A stretch of 64,000 nucleotides of DNA from Pannonibacter phragmitetus DSM 14782 (GTDB taxonomy: Bacteria; Pseudomonadota; Alphaproteobacteria; Rhizobiales; Stappiaceae): positions 1-64,000 of the forward strand of contig NZ_KB908228.1 in NCBI RefSeq assembly GCF_000382365.1. The letters are read 5' to 3'. The notes beneath the pieces were generated by a model. That model made no database searches and had not been told where the DNA came from. It saw nothing but the letters and a program-made list of their open reading frames with translations. A program made the position numbers and the translations under genes. Shown here piece by piece: positions 54,845 to 63,766 of this stretch. Each line of letters begins with the position of its first letter. Positions within the stretch are counted from its first letter, which is position 1.

Positions 54845-55497
54845 GCGAAACTGGCCTGCCCCTCGTGCTGATCGTCGATGATGACGAAGCCATGCGCCGG
54901 TCCATGGCGTTCCTGTTCGCCTCCGTCGGGCTTGAAACGCAAAGCTTTGCGTCAGCGGACGAACTTCTCCCGGCCCTCGCCCCGGAGAGCTGCATGCGGC
55001 CCGGAGCTCTGGTGCTTGACGTCAGGATGCCCGGCATGAGCGGACTGGAGCTGCAGCGCCGGCTTGCCAGCCAGAGTTTTCCCCTGCCCATCCTGATCGT
55101 GACGGGCCACGGCGATGTGGCCATGGCAGTCGAGGCGCTGAAGGCCGGGGCTTTCGACTTCATCGAAAAGCCCTTCAAGGAACAGAACCTGCTCGATGTG
55201 GTCACGGCAGCCATCCGCCAGTCGCAGGACAACCTCGCCCGCAACGCCCGCCGCCGCACCATTCAGGAGCGGCTGGCAAGGCTCGGGCGGCGGGAGCGCG
55301 AAGTGCTGGACGGTATTCTCGCCGGCAAGTCGAACAAGATCATCGCCTATGAACTCGACCTGTCGATCAAGACCATCGAGGCCTACCGCGCCTCCGTCAT
55401 GACCAAGATGGAAGCCGCCTCCCTGCCTGAACTCGCCTTGATGGTCGGCTCCGTTGATGGGGGCGGCACAGGCCCCCATCTGGGGCAGACCCAGTAG
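54841..55497 (+). CDS. ttrR: TtrR/FixJ-type response regulator
   Basis: A 218-residue regulator with an N-terminal receiver (Asp60 in LVLDVRMPGMSG, Thr/Lys at IVTGHG and EKPF) and a C-terminal LuxR-type helix-turn-helix (RREREVLDGILAGKSNKIIAYELDLSIKTIEAYRASV region split by the recognition turn). The DVRMPGMSG-EKPF pattern is typical of FixJ/TtrR. Coupled by a four-base overlap to ttrS. The adjacent cytochrome gene is its likely target, since no ttrABC genes are present. Confidence 0.85.
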   Translation: MSETGLPLVLIVDDDEAMRRSMAFLFASVGLETQSFASADELLPALAPESCMRPGALVLDVRMPGMSGLELQRRLASQSFPLPILIVTGHGDVAMAVEALKAGAFDFIEKPFKEQNLLDVVTAAIRQSQDNLARNARRRTIQERLARLGRREREVLDGILAGKSNKIIAYELDLSIKTIEAYRASVMTKMEAASLPELALMVGSVDGGGTGPHLGQTQ

Positions 55498-55515
55498 GAT
55501 GCACTCTCACGGATC

Positions 55516-56418
55516 TCAGGCTGCCTGTGCCGTCAGGCGGCCTGAGCGTCTTTCGTCGGCCAGAACGAGGAAAGACCCGGCAAGGATCAGCGCCGCACCG
55601 GGCCACAGGTAACCTTCCGGCGCAAAGCCGAAGGCGAGCCAGCCGGCGAGAATGTTCAGCGGCAGCTTCAGGTGATCGAAGGGTTGCACGAAGGTGGCGT
55701 CTGCGCGAGCATAGGCGAGCGTCAGCAGATAGTTGGCGCTGACGGTGAAGAGCCCGGCGCCCAGCGCCAGACCAATGCCCCAGCCCTGCGGCAGCACCGT
55801 GCCGCCATCGGCCAGCGCCATCAGCCCGTTGGCGGGCGTCAGCAGCATCAGGAGGAAGAGGGTCACCGTTTCAGGCTCTTCCTCACCGGTCAGGCGCTTG
55901 GTGACAAGCGAGGCCCCGCCCCACAGGGCGGCCGCCAGAACCGGCAGAAGGCTTGCCAGCACGAAGTCATCCGACCAGGGCGCCAGCAGGATCATGCCAC
56001 CGGCAAAGCCGGTGAGCGTTGCCAGCCAGCGCAGCGGACTGACGGCTTCGCCCAGAAACAGCCGCGCTCCGGCGATGACGAAGAACGGCGAAGTCATCAC
56101 CAGCGCAATCGCCTGCCAGATCGGCACATGGGCCAGACCGAAGGCCCAGGCCTGCACCCCGCCGACGGCCAGCACCACACGCAGCGCATGCAGGCCGGGG
56201 CGGCGCATGGTGAAACGCCTCAGCCCGCCGCGCAGCACCAGCGGCAGGGCGAAGAGGAAGGCGACAAAATACTGCCAGAAAGCCGCGCTTGAGGCAGGCA
56301 GCCCGTGCAGCATCGTCGCGCCCTGCAGGCAAAGATTGACGATGGCAAAGGACGCCCCTGCCCCCACCATACAGGCGGCGGCCGCAAGCGGCTGACGTGA
56401 ATAGGTATTTGCGGACAT
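55516..56418 (-). CDS. ribN: DMT/EamA-family riboflavin transporter RibN
   Basis: A 300-residue, ten-segment membrane protein made of two EamA repeats. The FMN riboswitch directly upstream identifies it as the RibN type of riboflavin importer known from rhizobia, since EamA sequences alone do not define the substrate. The ATG at 56418 has GGAG nine bases before it. It converges on ttrR with 18 bases between the stops. Confidence 0.85.
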   Translation of the reverse strand: MSANTYSRQPLAAAACMVGAGASFAIVNLCLQGATMLHGLPASSAAFWQYFVAFLFALPLVLRGGLRRFTMRRPGLHALRVVLAVGGVQAWAFGLAHVPIWQAIALVMTSPFFVIAGARLFLGEAVSPLRWLATLTGFAGGMILLAPWSDDFVLASLLPVLAAALWGGASLVTKRLTGEEEPETVTLFLLMLLTPANGLMALADGGTVLPQGWGIGLALGAGLFTVSANYLLTLAYARADATFVQPFDHLKLPLNILAGWLAFGFAPEGYLWPGAALILAGSFLVLADERRSGRLTAQAA

Positions 56419-56443
56419 GCACGGCGCTCCAACGCTGTCGTCA

Positions 56444-56457
56444 TGTCCCCGGGGACA
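56444..56457. promoter_or_regulatory. Perfect 14-base palindrome in the riboswitch leader
   Basis: TGTCCCCGGGGACA lies between the riboswitch aptamer and the ribN ATG, 26 bases upstream of the start. It may be part of the expression platform or an unrelated site. Confidence 0.4.
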
Positions 56458-56514
56458 ATCATGCGCATGGCAAGCAGCACCCGTTTGCGGCGGGCGGACC
56501 AGCTGGCGCACAAG

Positions 56515-56663
56515 CTCTCTTTCATCCGGACTATACCGTCGGCTCCGGCATCGCACCGGATCTGCTGACCCTCTCCGGCAAACCGGAGAGGCGCTCGCGG
56601 GCTCCAGACAGAAACGAGCCTGCCTGATACCGCCGGTGGGGAATTGCACCCCGCCCCGAGAAC
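56515..56663 (-). promoter_or_regulatory. FMN riboswitch (RFN element)
   Basis: The minus strand contains the conserved RFN blocks in order: GGGTGCAATTCCCCACCGGC, GGTATCAG, GAGCCCGCGAGCG, the variable stem CCTCTCCGG-TTTG-CCGGAGAGG, GGTGCGATGCCGGAGCCGAC, and GGTATAGTCCGGATGAAAGA. Binding of FMN should reduce expression of the ribN gene, whose ATG is 97 bases downstream. Whether control acts on transcription or on translation initiation is not decided by the visible sequence. Confidence 0.97.
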
Positions 56664-56727
56664 TTCTGTGACAAGGCATAGACCCGCCTGCCCTGCCGAT
56701 GCAAGGGGGCAGATCAGGATTTTTCAG

Positions 56728-57393
56728 TCAGACTGAAAGCCAGCTGCCGATACCGGCAGGTTCGGCGGCAATCAGGGCAGGCTTCTCCGCCTCCAGCTCC
56801 TCGCGCGAGCCGTAGCCCCAGAGCACGCCGATGCTGCGCAAGCCGTTGGCATTGGCGCCGATCAGGTCGTGCTTGCGGTCACCGATCATGACGCACTGCT
56901 CCGGCGAACGCCCTTCCTTCGCAAGAAGATAGGCGATCAGCTCCGCTTTGGTCGAGCGCGTGCCATCCAGCTCCGAGCCATAGACGCGGATGAAATCCGG
57001 CATCAGGCCGAAATGCTCGACGATCTTGCCCGCATAGGCGTGAGGTTTGGAGGTAGCGACATAAAGTGAGAAACCAGCTTCAGACAGCTTGCGGGTCAGC
57101 GGCGCAATGCCGGTGATCAGCTCGTTCTCGAAAAGGCCGGTGGCCGTGTAGCGCTCGCGGTAAAGCGCCACAGCCCGGTCCAGCAGTGCCCTGTCGCTGC
57201 TGTTGAGCAGAACAGCAAAGCTGTCCCACAGCGGAGGGCCGATGCACCAGCCCAGCTCTTCGGCTGGCGGCACAACGGCACCCAGGGCTGCAAGGGCATG
57301 CTGGATGGACCGCGTGATCCCGGCAAAAGGATCGGTCAGGGTTCCGTCCAGATCGAACAGGACCGTATCGATCCCGCCAGAGGACTGCGTCAT
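56728..57393 (-). CDS. HAD-superfamily phosphatase (Gph-like)
   Basis: A 221-residue HAD hydrolase with motif I DLDGTLTDP, the small cap domain, motif II ATSKP, the Lys of STKAEL and motif IV GDRKHDLIGANANG. It resembles phosphoglycolate phosphatases and other small-molecule phosphatases; the substrate is not predictable. Its start overlaps the end of the pccA gene by four bases, so it is translationally coupled to a biotin carboxylase gene. Confidence 0.86.
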   Translation of the reverse strand: MTQSSGGIDTVLFDLDGTLTDPFAGITRSIQHALAALGAVVPPAEELGWCIGPPLWDSFAVLLNSSDRALLDRAVALYRERYTATGLFENELITGIAPLTRKLSEAGFSLYVATSKPHAYAGKIVEHFGLMPDFIRVYGSELDGTRSTKAELIAYLLAKEGRSPEQCVMIGDRKHDLIGANANGLRSIGVLWGYGSREELEAEKPALIAAEPAGIGSWLSV

Positions 57394-59402
57394 TCAAACT
57401 CCATGATCACGGCATCCACCGCCAGGCTGTCGCCGGGCTTGGCCTTGATCGAGGAGATAACACAGTCACGTTCGGCGCGAAGCACGTTTTCCATCTTCAT
57501 GGCTTCGACGATGGCCAGTTGCTCACCCGCCTTCACCTCCTGCCCTTCGGTGACGGCGATGGAGACGACGAGGCCCGGCATCGGGCACAGCAGCAGGCGG
57601 GAGGTGTCCGGCGGCAGCTTCTCCGGCATCAGCGCATCCAGCTCCGCCGTGCGCGGGGTCATGACGCGGGCGATGACGGAGAAGCCCTGCCAGTCGAGCC
57701 GGTAGCCGCTGCGCACCGGGCGCACCTGCACCGTGACGCGCTTGCCGCCCACCGTGCCATTCCACAACATATCCCCCGGCACCCAGCTGGAGGTGACCGT
57801 GACCGGCGCGCCCTCGCCCACGGCAATGTCCATCTCGATGGGCGTGCCGGGATAGCCTTCAGTCAGGCGCACGGGGATATAGGCCTTGCCGATCTTCACG
57901 GTCCAGGCTTCGCGCACCGCACCCGAATGCGGGCGCAGGCGGCCCGGCAGATGGTCCAGCCGCTCGCGCCGCAGGGTTTCCATGGTCAGCGCCACGGCGG
58001 CCAGCGTCTCCAGCGCGGCCGCATCCGGCTCCGCCGGGGCAAAGCCGTCCGGATATTCCTCGGCGATGAAGCCGGTGGAGAGGGTTCCTGCGCGCCAGCG
58101 CGGATGGTTCATCAGCGAGGTCAGGAAAGGCACGTTGTGCTGGATGCCATCGACATAGAAGGCGTCGAGCGCTTCGGACATGGCCTCGATCGCACCCGCC
58201 CTGTCCGGCGCATGGGTGATCAGCTTGGCGATCATCGGGTCGTAGAACATGGAAATTTCCGAGCCCTCGACCACGCCCGTGTCATTGCGCACGGTCACGC
58301 CATCGCTCACTTTCTCCTCCGGCGGGCTGTAGCGCACCAGCCGGCCGATGGAAGGGAGGAAATTGCGGTACGGGTCTTCCGCATAGATGCGGCTTTCCAC
58401 GGCCCAGCCGTTCAGCTTCACATCGGACTGGCCGATGGAGAGCTTTTCACCGGCGGCAACGCGGATCATCTGCTCGACCAGATCAATGCCGGTGATCAGT
58501 TCCGTCACCGGATGCTCCACCTGCAGGCGGGTGTTCATTTCGAGGAAGAAGAAGCTCTTGTCCTGCCCGGCGACAAATTCCACTGTGCCGGCGCTGTCGT
58601 AATTCACGGCCTTGGCAAGGGCCACGGCCTGCTCGCCCATGGCGCGGCGCGTCGCCTCGTCCAGCAGCGGCGACGGGGCCTCCTCAATGACCTTCTGATT
58701 TCGGCGCTGGATCGAACATTCACGCTCACCCAGATAGATCACGTTGCCATGCTTGTCGCCCAGCACCTGAATTTCAATATGGCGCGGGTTCTGGATGAAC
58801 TTCTCGATAAAGACGCGGTCATCACCAAAGGAGGACGCAGCCTCCGACTTGGAACGGGCATAGCCCTCATGCACTTCGCCCGCGTTCCACGCAATGCGCA
58901 TGCCCTTGCCGCCGCCGCCGGCAGAGGCCTTGATCATCACCGGGTAGCCGATTTCCTCGGCAATCTTCACGGCCTCTTCGGGTGACTGGATCACTCCCAG
59001 ATAGCCCGGCACGGTGCTGACCTTGGCGGCATTGGCGAATTTCTTGGATTCGATCTTGTCACCCATGGCCTCGATAGCCTTGGGGTTGGGGCCGATGAAG
59101 ACGATGCCTTCCGCCGCCAGTGCTGCCGGGAAAGCGGCACGCTCGGACAGGAAGCCATAGCCCGGATGCACGGCCTCTGCGCCGGTCTGCTTGCAGGCGG
59201 CGATGATCTTGTCCATCACCAGATAGGACTCGGAAGCCGCAGCCGGGCCGATATGCACCGCCTCGTCGGCCATCTCAACATGCAGGGCGTCCCGGTCCGC
59301 GTCGGAATAGACGGCTACGGTCCTGATGCCCATGCGCTTCGCGGTCTTGATGACCCGGCAGGCGATTTCGCCCCGGTTTGCGATCAGGATCTTTGAAAAC
59401 AT
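57390..59402 (-). CDS. pccA: Propionyl-CoA carboxylase biotin-carboxylase/biotin-carrier subunit (alpha)
   Basis: A 670-residue acyl-CoA carboxylase alpha subunit: biotin carboxylase domain (MFSKILIANRGEIACRVI, GGGGKGMRIA ATP-grasp loop, EMNTRLQVEHPVTE), a middle BT-like region, and C-terminal biotin carrier domain with Lys636 in VEAMKMENVL. The ESRIYAEDPYRNFLPSIGRL sequence and the BT region favour propionyl-CoA over methylcrotonyl-CoA carboxylase. The enzyme turns propionyl-CoA into methylmalonyl-CoA with a beta subunit (PccB) that is not in the window. The cobalamin genes nearby fit a methylmalonyl-CoA mutase pathway, but that is inference. Confidence 0.9.
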   Translation of the reverse strand: MFSKILIANRGEIACRVIKTAKRMGIRTVAVYSDADRDALHVEMADEAVHIGPAAASESYLVMDKIIAACKQTGAEAVHPGYGFLSERAAFPAALAAEGIVFIGPNPKAIEAMGDKIESKKFANAAKVSTVPGYLGVIQSPEEAVKIAEEIGYPVMIKASAGGGGKGMRIAWNAGEVHEGYARSKSEAASSFGDDRVFIEKFIQNPRHIEIQVLGDKHGNVIYLGERECSIQRRNQKVIEEAPSPLLDEATRRAMGEQAVALAKAVNYDSAGTVEFVAGQDKSFFFLEMNTRLQVEHPVTELITGIDLVEQMIRVAAGEKLSIGQSDVKLNGWAVESRIYAEDPYRNFLPSIGRLVRYSPPEEKVSDGVTVRNDTGVVEGSEISMFYDPMIAKLITHAPDRAGAIEAMSEALDAFYVDGIQHNVPFLTSLMNHPRWRAGTLSTGFIAEEYPDGFAPAEPDAAALETLAAVALTMETLRRERLDHLPGRLRPHSGAVREAWTVKIGKAYIPVRLTEGYPGTPIEMDIAVGEGAPVTVTSSWVPGDMLWNGTVGGKRVTVQVRPVRSGYRLDWQGFSVIARVMTPRTAELDALMPEKLPPDTSRLLLCPMPGLVVSIAVTEGQEVKAGEQLAIVEAMKMENVLRAERDCVISSIKAKPGDSLAVDAVIMEFE

Positions 59403-59583
59403 GCCTCGCCTGCTCCCGCGTCCAACTGGCCCGTTCCGTCGCGTGATGAACGGTTTGCCAGCGATATTTGTCAGCCTTCCTTGGGTTTTAGGCGGGCTGT
59501 ACCTGCGGCGCAATATCACCAAAGGATGAGCCGGTGCAGCATTGCCAGCCGTTCGCCAGGGCAGCCCCGGCCCGCCAGCTGTC

Positions 59584-60555
59584 TTAACCGTTCAAGCCGG
59601 AAAAATGCACACGGTCGCGGCCTGCCGACTTTGCAGCATACAGCGCCTCATCGGCCTGCTTCAGCAGCAAGCTGTAAACAGCATCACCGCCGCCGGCCCA
59701 GCTGCCAGACGGGAGGAAAGCGACTCCGGCACTGATGGTCACACGTCCAAACGGACTGGACTTGTGCTCAAAAGCCTGTCTTGCAACTGCAAGATTGATG
59801 CGCTGGAGAATCTCAAAGGCCTGATGGCCAGTGACTCCCGGCATGAGAACCACAAACTCTTCTCCTCCGTAGCGTGCAACGCCATCACACCCGCTACGGA
59901 TCTGGCTGGAGATGAGGCTGGCCACTCGCTGCAGGACTGTATCACCTGCCGGATGACCATAGGTGTCATTGTAACGCTTGAACCAGTCAACGTCGATCAA
60001 CCCAAGAGAAACAGGCAGATTGCCCTGCTGCAAGCGGGCAAGCTCAATATCAAGCAAATCCTGAAAGCCATTCCGGTTAAGTACACCGGTCAGCGGGTCG
60101 GTGGCAGCGAGCCGCTTGATCTTCTCGTAGGCATCCGAAAGCCGGGAGTTCGTTTCTGCCAGCTCCATCTCAAGCCGTTTGCGCCCCGAAATGTCCGACA
60201 AGGTCACGAAAACCGCCGGAAACTCCTCTGCCGCCTCAAGAGCCAGCAAGGTGACAGAGACCAGATAATGTGCCCCGCGGAACTCGATCTCATGATCGGG
60301 GACATCGATCCCATTGGAAAGGAAATGAAAATCCCGTTGTACATTTGCCACGATCTCAGGTGAACAGAAATCCCCGACGCACCTGTCTTTAAGACCTTCC
60401 AGAGCCACCCCGAGCATCGCCGCATATTTTTGATTGGCTGCCACATAACGGAAATCCCTATCCAGCAAACACGCAGAGACTGGGAGCGAAAGAAACAACT
60501 TCAGCAGCTCGCTAGCTGGCATTCCCTTGAACATGGCCACCCGCAGTTGGAACAA
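59584..60555 (-). CDS. PAS-GGDEF diguanylate cyclase
   Basis: A 323-residue cytosolic protein with an N-terminal PAS domain (about 15-125), a short coiled linker (LEMELAETNSRLSDAYEKIKRL region) and a GGDEF domain with ATDPLTGVLNR, DVDWFKRYND and the active GGEEF. The RxxD inhibitory site is replaced by SGCD. It should make cyclic di-GMP in response to an unknown ligand or redox state. AT-rich flanks on both sides contain no other gene. Confidence 0.9.
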   Translation of the reverse strand: MFQLRVAMFKGMPASELLKLFLSLPVSACLLDRDFRYVAANQKYAAMLGVALEGLKDRCVGDFCSPEIVANVQRDFHFLSNGIDVPDHEIEFRGAHYLVSVTLLALEAAEEFPAVFVTLSDISGRKRLEMELAETNSRLSDAYEKIKRLAATDPLTGVLNRNGFQDLLDIELARLQQGNLPVSLGLIDVDWFKRYNDTYGHPAGDTVLQRVASLISSQIRSGCDGVARYGGEEFVVLMPGVTGHQAFEILQRINLAVARQAFEHKSSPFGRVTISAGVAFLPSGSWAGGGDAVYSLLLKQADEALYAAKSAGRDRVHFSGLNG

Positions 60556-60800
60556 GGCAATTCAGTTTCAACCATGAATAAGGATTCTTACGTAGAAGAA
60601 CCCTGCAATTATTCGCAGAATTGCAAGTATAAACCTGAACAGAGCAATTGAAAGCGTCTGCGGGCCCAAAAAGCAAATTTTGACCCTTGCAGCACCTCGG
60701 CCCGTTTATCCGGCACACCGCTGGATTTTCCCCGGCCAATCGCCTATCACCCGCTGGCCTGCCGCCCTTATCTGCAGCGGCGCCAGCCTGTGAGCCCTCC

Positions 60801-61166
60801 ATGGATGCCATCCACCTCGAAGATCTTGCCTTCTACGCCTATCACGGTCTTTACGAGGAGGAGATGCGTCTGGGCCAGAGGTTCATCGTCGACATGAGCT
60901 GCTGGCTCGATCTCGGGCCCGCCAGCCGCGAAGACGAGTATGACCTGACGGTCTGCTACGGCATGCTGGTGAAGACCATCGAAGGCGTGGTGCTGAACAA
61001 CCGCTTCAATCTCATCGAGCGCCTCGCCGGGGCCATCATTGAGGCGGTTCTGGCGGCCGACAGCCGGATCGAAAAGGTGCGGGTGCGGGTGCACAAGCCG
61101 GGCGCGCCTCTTCCAATTGCGCAAGGGCGCGCCAGTGTCGAGCTGGAGCGCACACGCAATCGTTAA
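60801..61166 (+). CDS. folB: Dihydroneopterin aldolase FolB
   Basis: A 121-residue enzyme that cleaves dihydroneopterin in folate synthesis. It has the family features IHLEDLAFYAYHGLYEEE (substrate-site Tyr/Glu region), the LTVCYGMLVKTIE segment, NLIERLAG and the C-terminal VRVHKPGAPLP with the catalytic lysine. The ATG at 60801 fits the family N-terminus; an in-frame extension upstream is not conserved. It is single in the window, without folP or folK next to it. Confidence 0.92.
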   Translation: MDAIHLEDLAFYAYHGLYEEEMRLGQRFIVDMSCWLDLGPASREDEYDLTVCYGMLVKTIEGVVLNNRFNLIERLAGAIIEAVLAADSRIEKVRVRVHKPGAPLPIAQGRASVELERTRNR

Positions 61167-61313
61167 CGCACTCAGGCCGTCCCGCCCTTGCCCTCCATCC
61201 GCGGGAACCTAGGTTCCGTTGCACCGTTATATCTCAAACCGGCAGGTGTTTCCCCGGACTTGCCGCTTCCTTGAGGGAGCAGAAAGATCGGGCGCGTCTT
61301 TAAGGAGATGATG

Positions 61314-61625
61314 ATGTCTGGATTCATGCGGCATGCCGCCCTTGCGCTGACGGTCCTTGCAGCTGGCACGAGCGTTGCGGCAGCCAGGCCCGACCTGCGG
61401 CAGATGACCTGCGCCGAGGCTCAGCAGACCGTGTTGCGCAACGGAGCCGTGGTCTTCACCACCGGGCCCGTCACCTATGACCGCTTTGTCGCCAACCAGC
61501 GCTATTGTGACCGCTGGGAAGAGGCGGTGCCCGTGACCGCAGCCACGCGCGACACGCCGCAGTGCCCTGTGGCCTACAAATGCCAGGAACCGGCCTTCAA
61601 CAACCGCTTCGGCTGGGATGACTGA
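61314..61625 (+). CDS. Small exported cysteine-containing protein, unknown function
   Basis: A 103-residue protein with a signal peptide (MSGFMRHAALALTVLAAGTSVAAA) and a short mature domain with four Cys (MTCAEAQ, RYCDRW, PQCPVAYKC) that could form two disulfides. AAGGAG ends six bases before this ATG; two ATGs directly before it are too close to the ribosome site. Similar small proteins occur in rhizobial genomes but no function is known to me. It ends eight bases before the end of the convergent cobQ gene. Confidence 0.75.
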   Translation: MSGFMRHAALALTVLAAGTSVAAARPDLRQMTCAEAQQTVLRNGAVVFTTGPVTYDRFVANQRYCDRWEEAVPVTAATRDTPQCPVAYKCQEPAFNNRFGWDD

Positions 61626-61632
61626 TCTGCCT

Positions 61633-63120
61633 TCACACCCGTGACCGGGCAAGGCGCAGGATCAGGTCCATGTCCATGTGCCGGGCCAGATGCCCGGCCA
61701 GTTCATCCAGCACCGCGTCAATGGACGCCGTGTAGGAGACTTCCGCTGCCGCGCCGAAGCCTGACAGCCAGGCTGCGCGGAAAGCGTCTCCCGTGAAAAG
61801 CCCGTGCAGATAGGTGCCGAGCACCCGGCCATCAGCGCTCTGCGCCCCATCGTGCCGCAAACTGCCTGCACTGTCCCGCAGGCTCAGAACAGGCCTTGCA
61901 CAATCCGGGCCTGACGTTTCACCAAGGTGGATTTCGTAGCCTGAGATGGGCACCTGCGCAGGCAGGAAGGTGCCCTGTGCCTCGCGGAGCTTCTTGTCCG
62001 CCGTCAGCACCGTATGCACATCAAGGAAACCGAGCCCCTCAACCGTGCCCGCCCTGCCCTCTATCCCGTCCGGATCAGCAATGGTGCGCCCCAGCATCTG
62101 ATAGCCGCCGCAAAGCCCGATGATGCGCCCGCCGCGCCGGTGATGGGCGGCAAGGTCGATGTCCCAGCCCTGCGCCCGCAAGAAAGCCAGATCCCCCATG
62201 GTGGACTTGGTACCAGGCAGCAGCACCACATCCGCATCGCCCGGCAGCGGCTGGCCGGGCTGCACCAGCACCAGCGTCACCCCCGGCTCCTGCCGCAACG
62301 GATCGAGATCATCGAAATTTGCGATGCGGGCCAGAACCGGCACGGCGATCTTCACCGGCCCGTTGCCTAGGCCATCCTCAAGTCCCAGCGCGTCTTCGGC
62401 CGGCAGCAACCCGGCCCTTGCAAACCACGGCACCACACCGGCAGAGGCCCAGCCCGTGCGGCGGACGATCTCGCCAAGGCCATCATCGAACAGCGACGGA
62501 TCCCCCCGGAAGCGGTTGATGAAAAAGGCGCGGATGCGGGCCCGCTCCTCCGGCTCCAGCACCGCATGGGTGCCCACCAGCGAGGCAATTACCCCGCCCC
62601 GGTCGATATCCCCGCACAGAAGCACCGGCAGGTCAGCGGCTTGCGCAAAGCCCATGTTGGCAATGTCGCCCTGACGCAGATTGATCTCCGCCGGGCTGCC
62701 CGCGCCCTCCACCAGCACAAGATCCGCCTCCTGCGACAGCAGGGCGAAACTCTCCAGCACCTTCGGCAGCAGTTCGGCCTTGCGCGAGCCATATTCGCGC
62801 GCCCGCATGGTGCCGAAACGGCGGCCCTGCACAATCACCTGCGCGCCCGTATCCGTCTCCGGTTTCAGCAGCACCGGGTTCATGTGCACAGTGGCCGGCA
62901 TGCGGCAGGCCATGGCCTGCAACGCCTGCGCCCGGCCAATCTCGCCGCCATCCGTGGTGACCGCAGCATTGTTCGACATGTTCTGCGGCTTGAAGGGGGC
63001 AACCTTCAGGCCCTGATTGGCAAAGTGGCGGCACAGGCCCGCGACGATCAGGCTCTTGCCCACATTCGATCCCGTGCCCTGCACCATCAGGGCGGGCTTG
63101 CGGATGCCCGCCTGCGCCAT
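61633..63120 (-). CDS. cobQ: Cobyric acid synthase CobQ
   Basis: The 495-residue glutamine-dependent amidotransferase amidates four carboxyls of adenosylcobyrinic diamide. It has the N-terminal ATP-binding motif [20 protein letters not shown] and the C-terminal GATase with the nucleophile cysteine in [12 protein letters not shown] and the His of YLHGLF. Its ATG overlaps the cobO stop by one base. Confidence 0.95.
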   Translation of the reverse strand: MAQAGIRKPALMVQGTGSNVGKSLIVAGLCRHFANQGLKVAPFKPQNMSNNAAVTTDGGEIGRAQALQAMACRMPATVHMNPVLLKPETDTGAQVIVQGRRFGTMRAREYGSRKAELLPKVLESFALLSQEADLVLVEGAGSPAEINLRQGDIANMGFAQAADLPVLLCGDIDRGGVIASLVGTHAVLEPEERARIRAFFINRFRGDPSLFDDGLGEIVRRTGWASAGVVPWFARAGLLPAEDALGLEDGLGNGPVKIAVPVLARIANFDDLDPLRQEPGVTLVLVQPGQPLPGDADVVLLPGTKSTMGDLAFLRAQGWDIDLAAHHRRGGRIIGLCGGYQMLGRTIADPDGIEGRAGTVEGLGFLDVHTVLTADKKLREAQGTFLPAQVPISGYEIHLGETSGPDCARPVLSLRDSAGSLRHDGAQSADGRVLGTYLHGLFTGDAFRAAWLSGFGAAAEVSYTASIDAVLDELAGHLARHMDMDLILRLARSRV

Positions 63121-63761
63121 CAGTATTCCACCCCCGCCTGCGGCTTCACGCCGGAGCGGAAGGGGTGTTTCACCTGTTCCATCTCGGTGACGAGATCGGC
63201 CACCTCGATCAGCTCATCCTTGGCGTTGCGGCCGGTGATGACGACATGCACGTCTTCCGGCTTCTCATCCTTCAGAAACGCCACCACCTCGGCAATGTCG
63301 AGATAATCGTAGCGCAGCACGATGTTCAACTCGTCGCAGAGCACCATCCGGTAGTCACCGCTGGTGATCATCTCCTTGGCCGCATCCCAGGCTTCCTGTG
63401 CCGCAGCAATGTCGCGCTGGCGGTCCTGCGTTTCCCAGGTGAAGCCCTCGCCCATGCGCTTGACAGTGACGAGATCGGCGAAGCGCTCCAGCGCATGGGT
63501 TTCGCCCGTGTCGAGACGGCCCTTGACGAACTGCACCACGCCGACCCGGTGACCGTGACCGAGCGAGCGGAACACCATGCCGAAGCCTGCGGTGGATTTG
63601 CCCTTGCCCTTGCCGGTGTGGACGATGGTCAGGCCCTTCTCGATGGTCTTGGTGGCCATGATCTTGTCGCGCGCCGCCTTCTTCTTGCGCATCTTCTCGG
63701 CATGGCGGGCGTTCACGTCTTCTTCGGTCTGAATCCCGGTGTCGGTCTCGGTCTCGGTCAC
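63120..63761 (-). CDS. cobO: Cob(I)yrinic acid a,c-diamide adenosyltransferase CobO
   Basis: The 213-residue CobO/CobA-type ATP:corrinoid adenosyltransferase puts the upper adenosyl ligand on the corrin. It has the P-loop [12 protein letters not shown], preceded by [13 protein letters not shown], and VVQFVKG, VLCDELN and ITGRNA motifs. The start is a GTG at 63761. Five bases separate it from the cobN stop, and its stop overlaps cobQ. Confidence 0.95.
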   Translation of the reverse strand: MTETETDTGIQTEEDVNARHAEKMRKKKAARDKIMATKTIEKGLTIVHTGKGKGKSTAGFGMVFRSLGHGHRVGVVQFVKGRLDTGETHALERFADLVTVKRMGEGFTWETQDRQRDIAAAQEAWDAAKEMITSGDYRMVLCDELNIVLRYDYLDIAEVVAFLKDEKPEDVHVVITGRNAKDELIEVADLVTEMEQVKHPFRSGVKPQAGVEY

Positions 63762-63766
63762 GGCGG

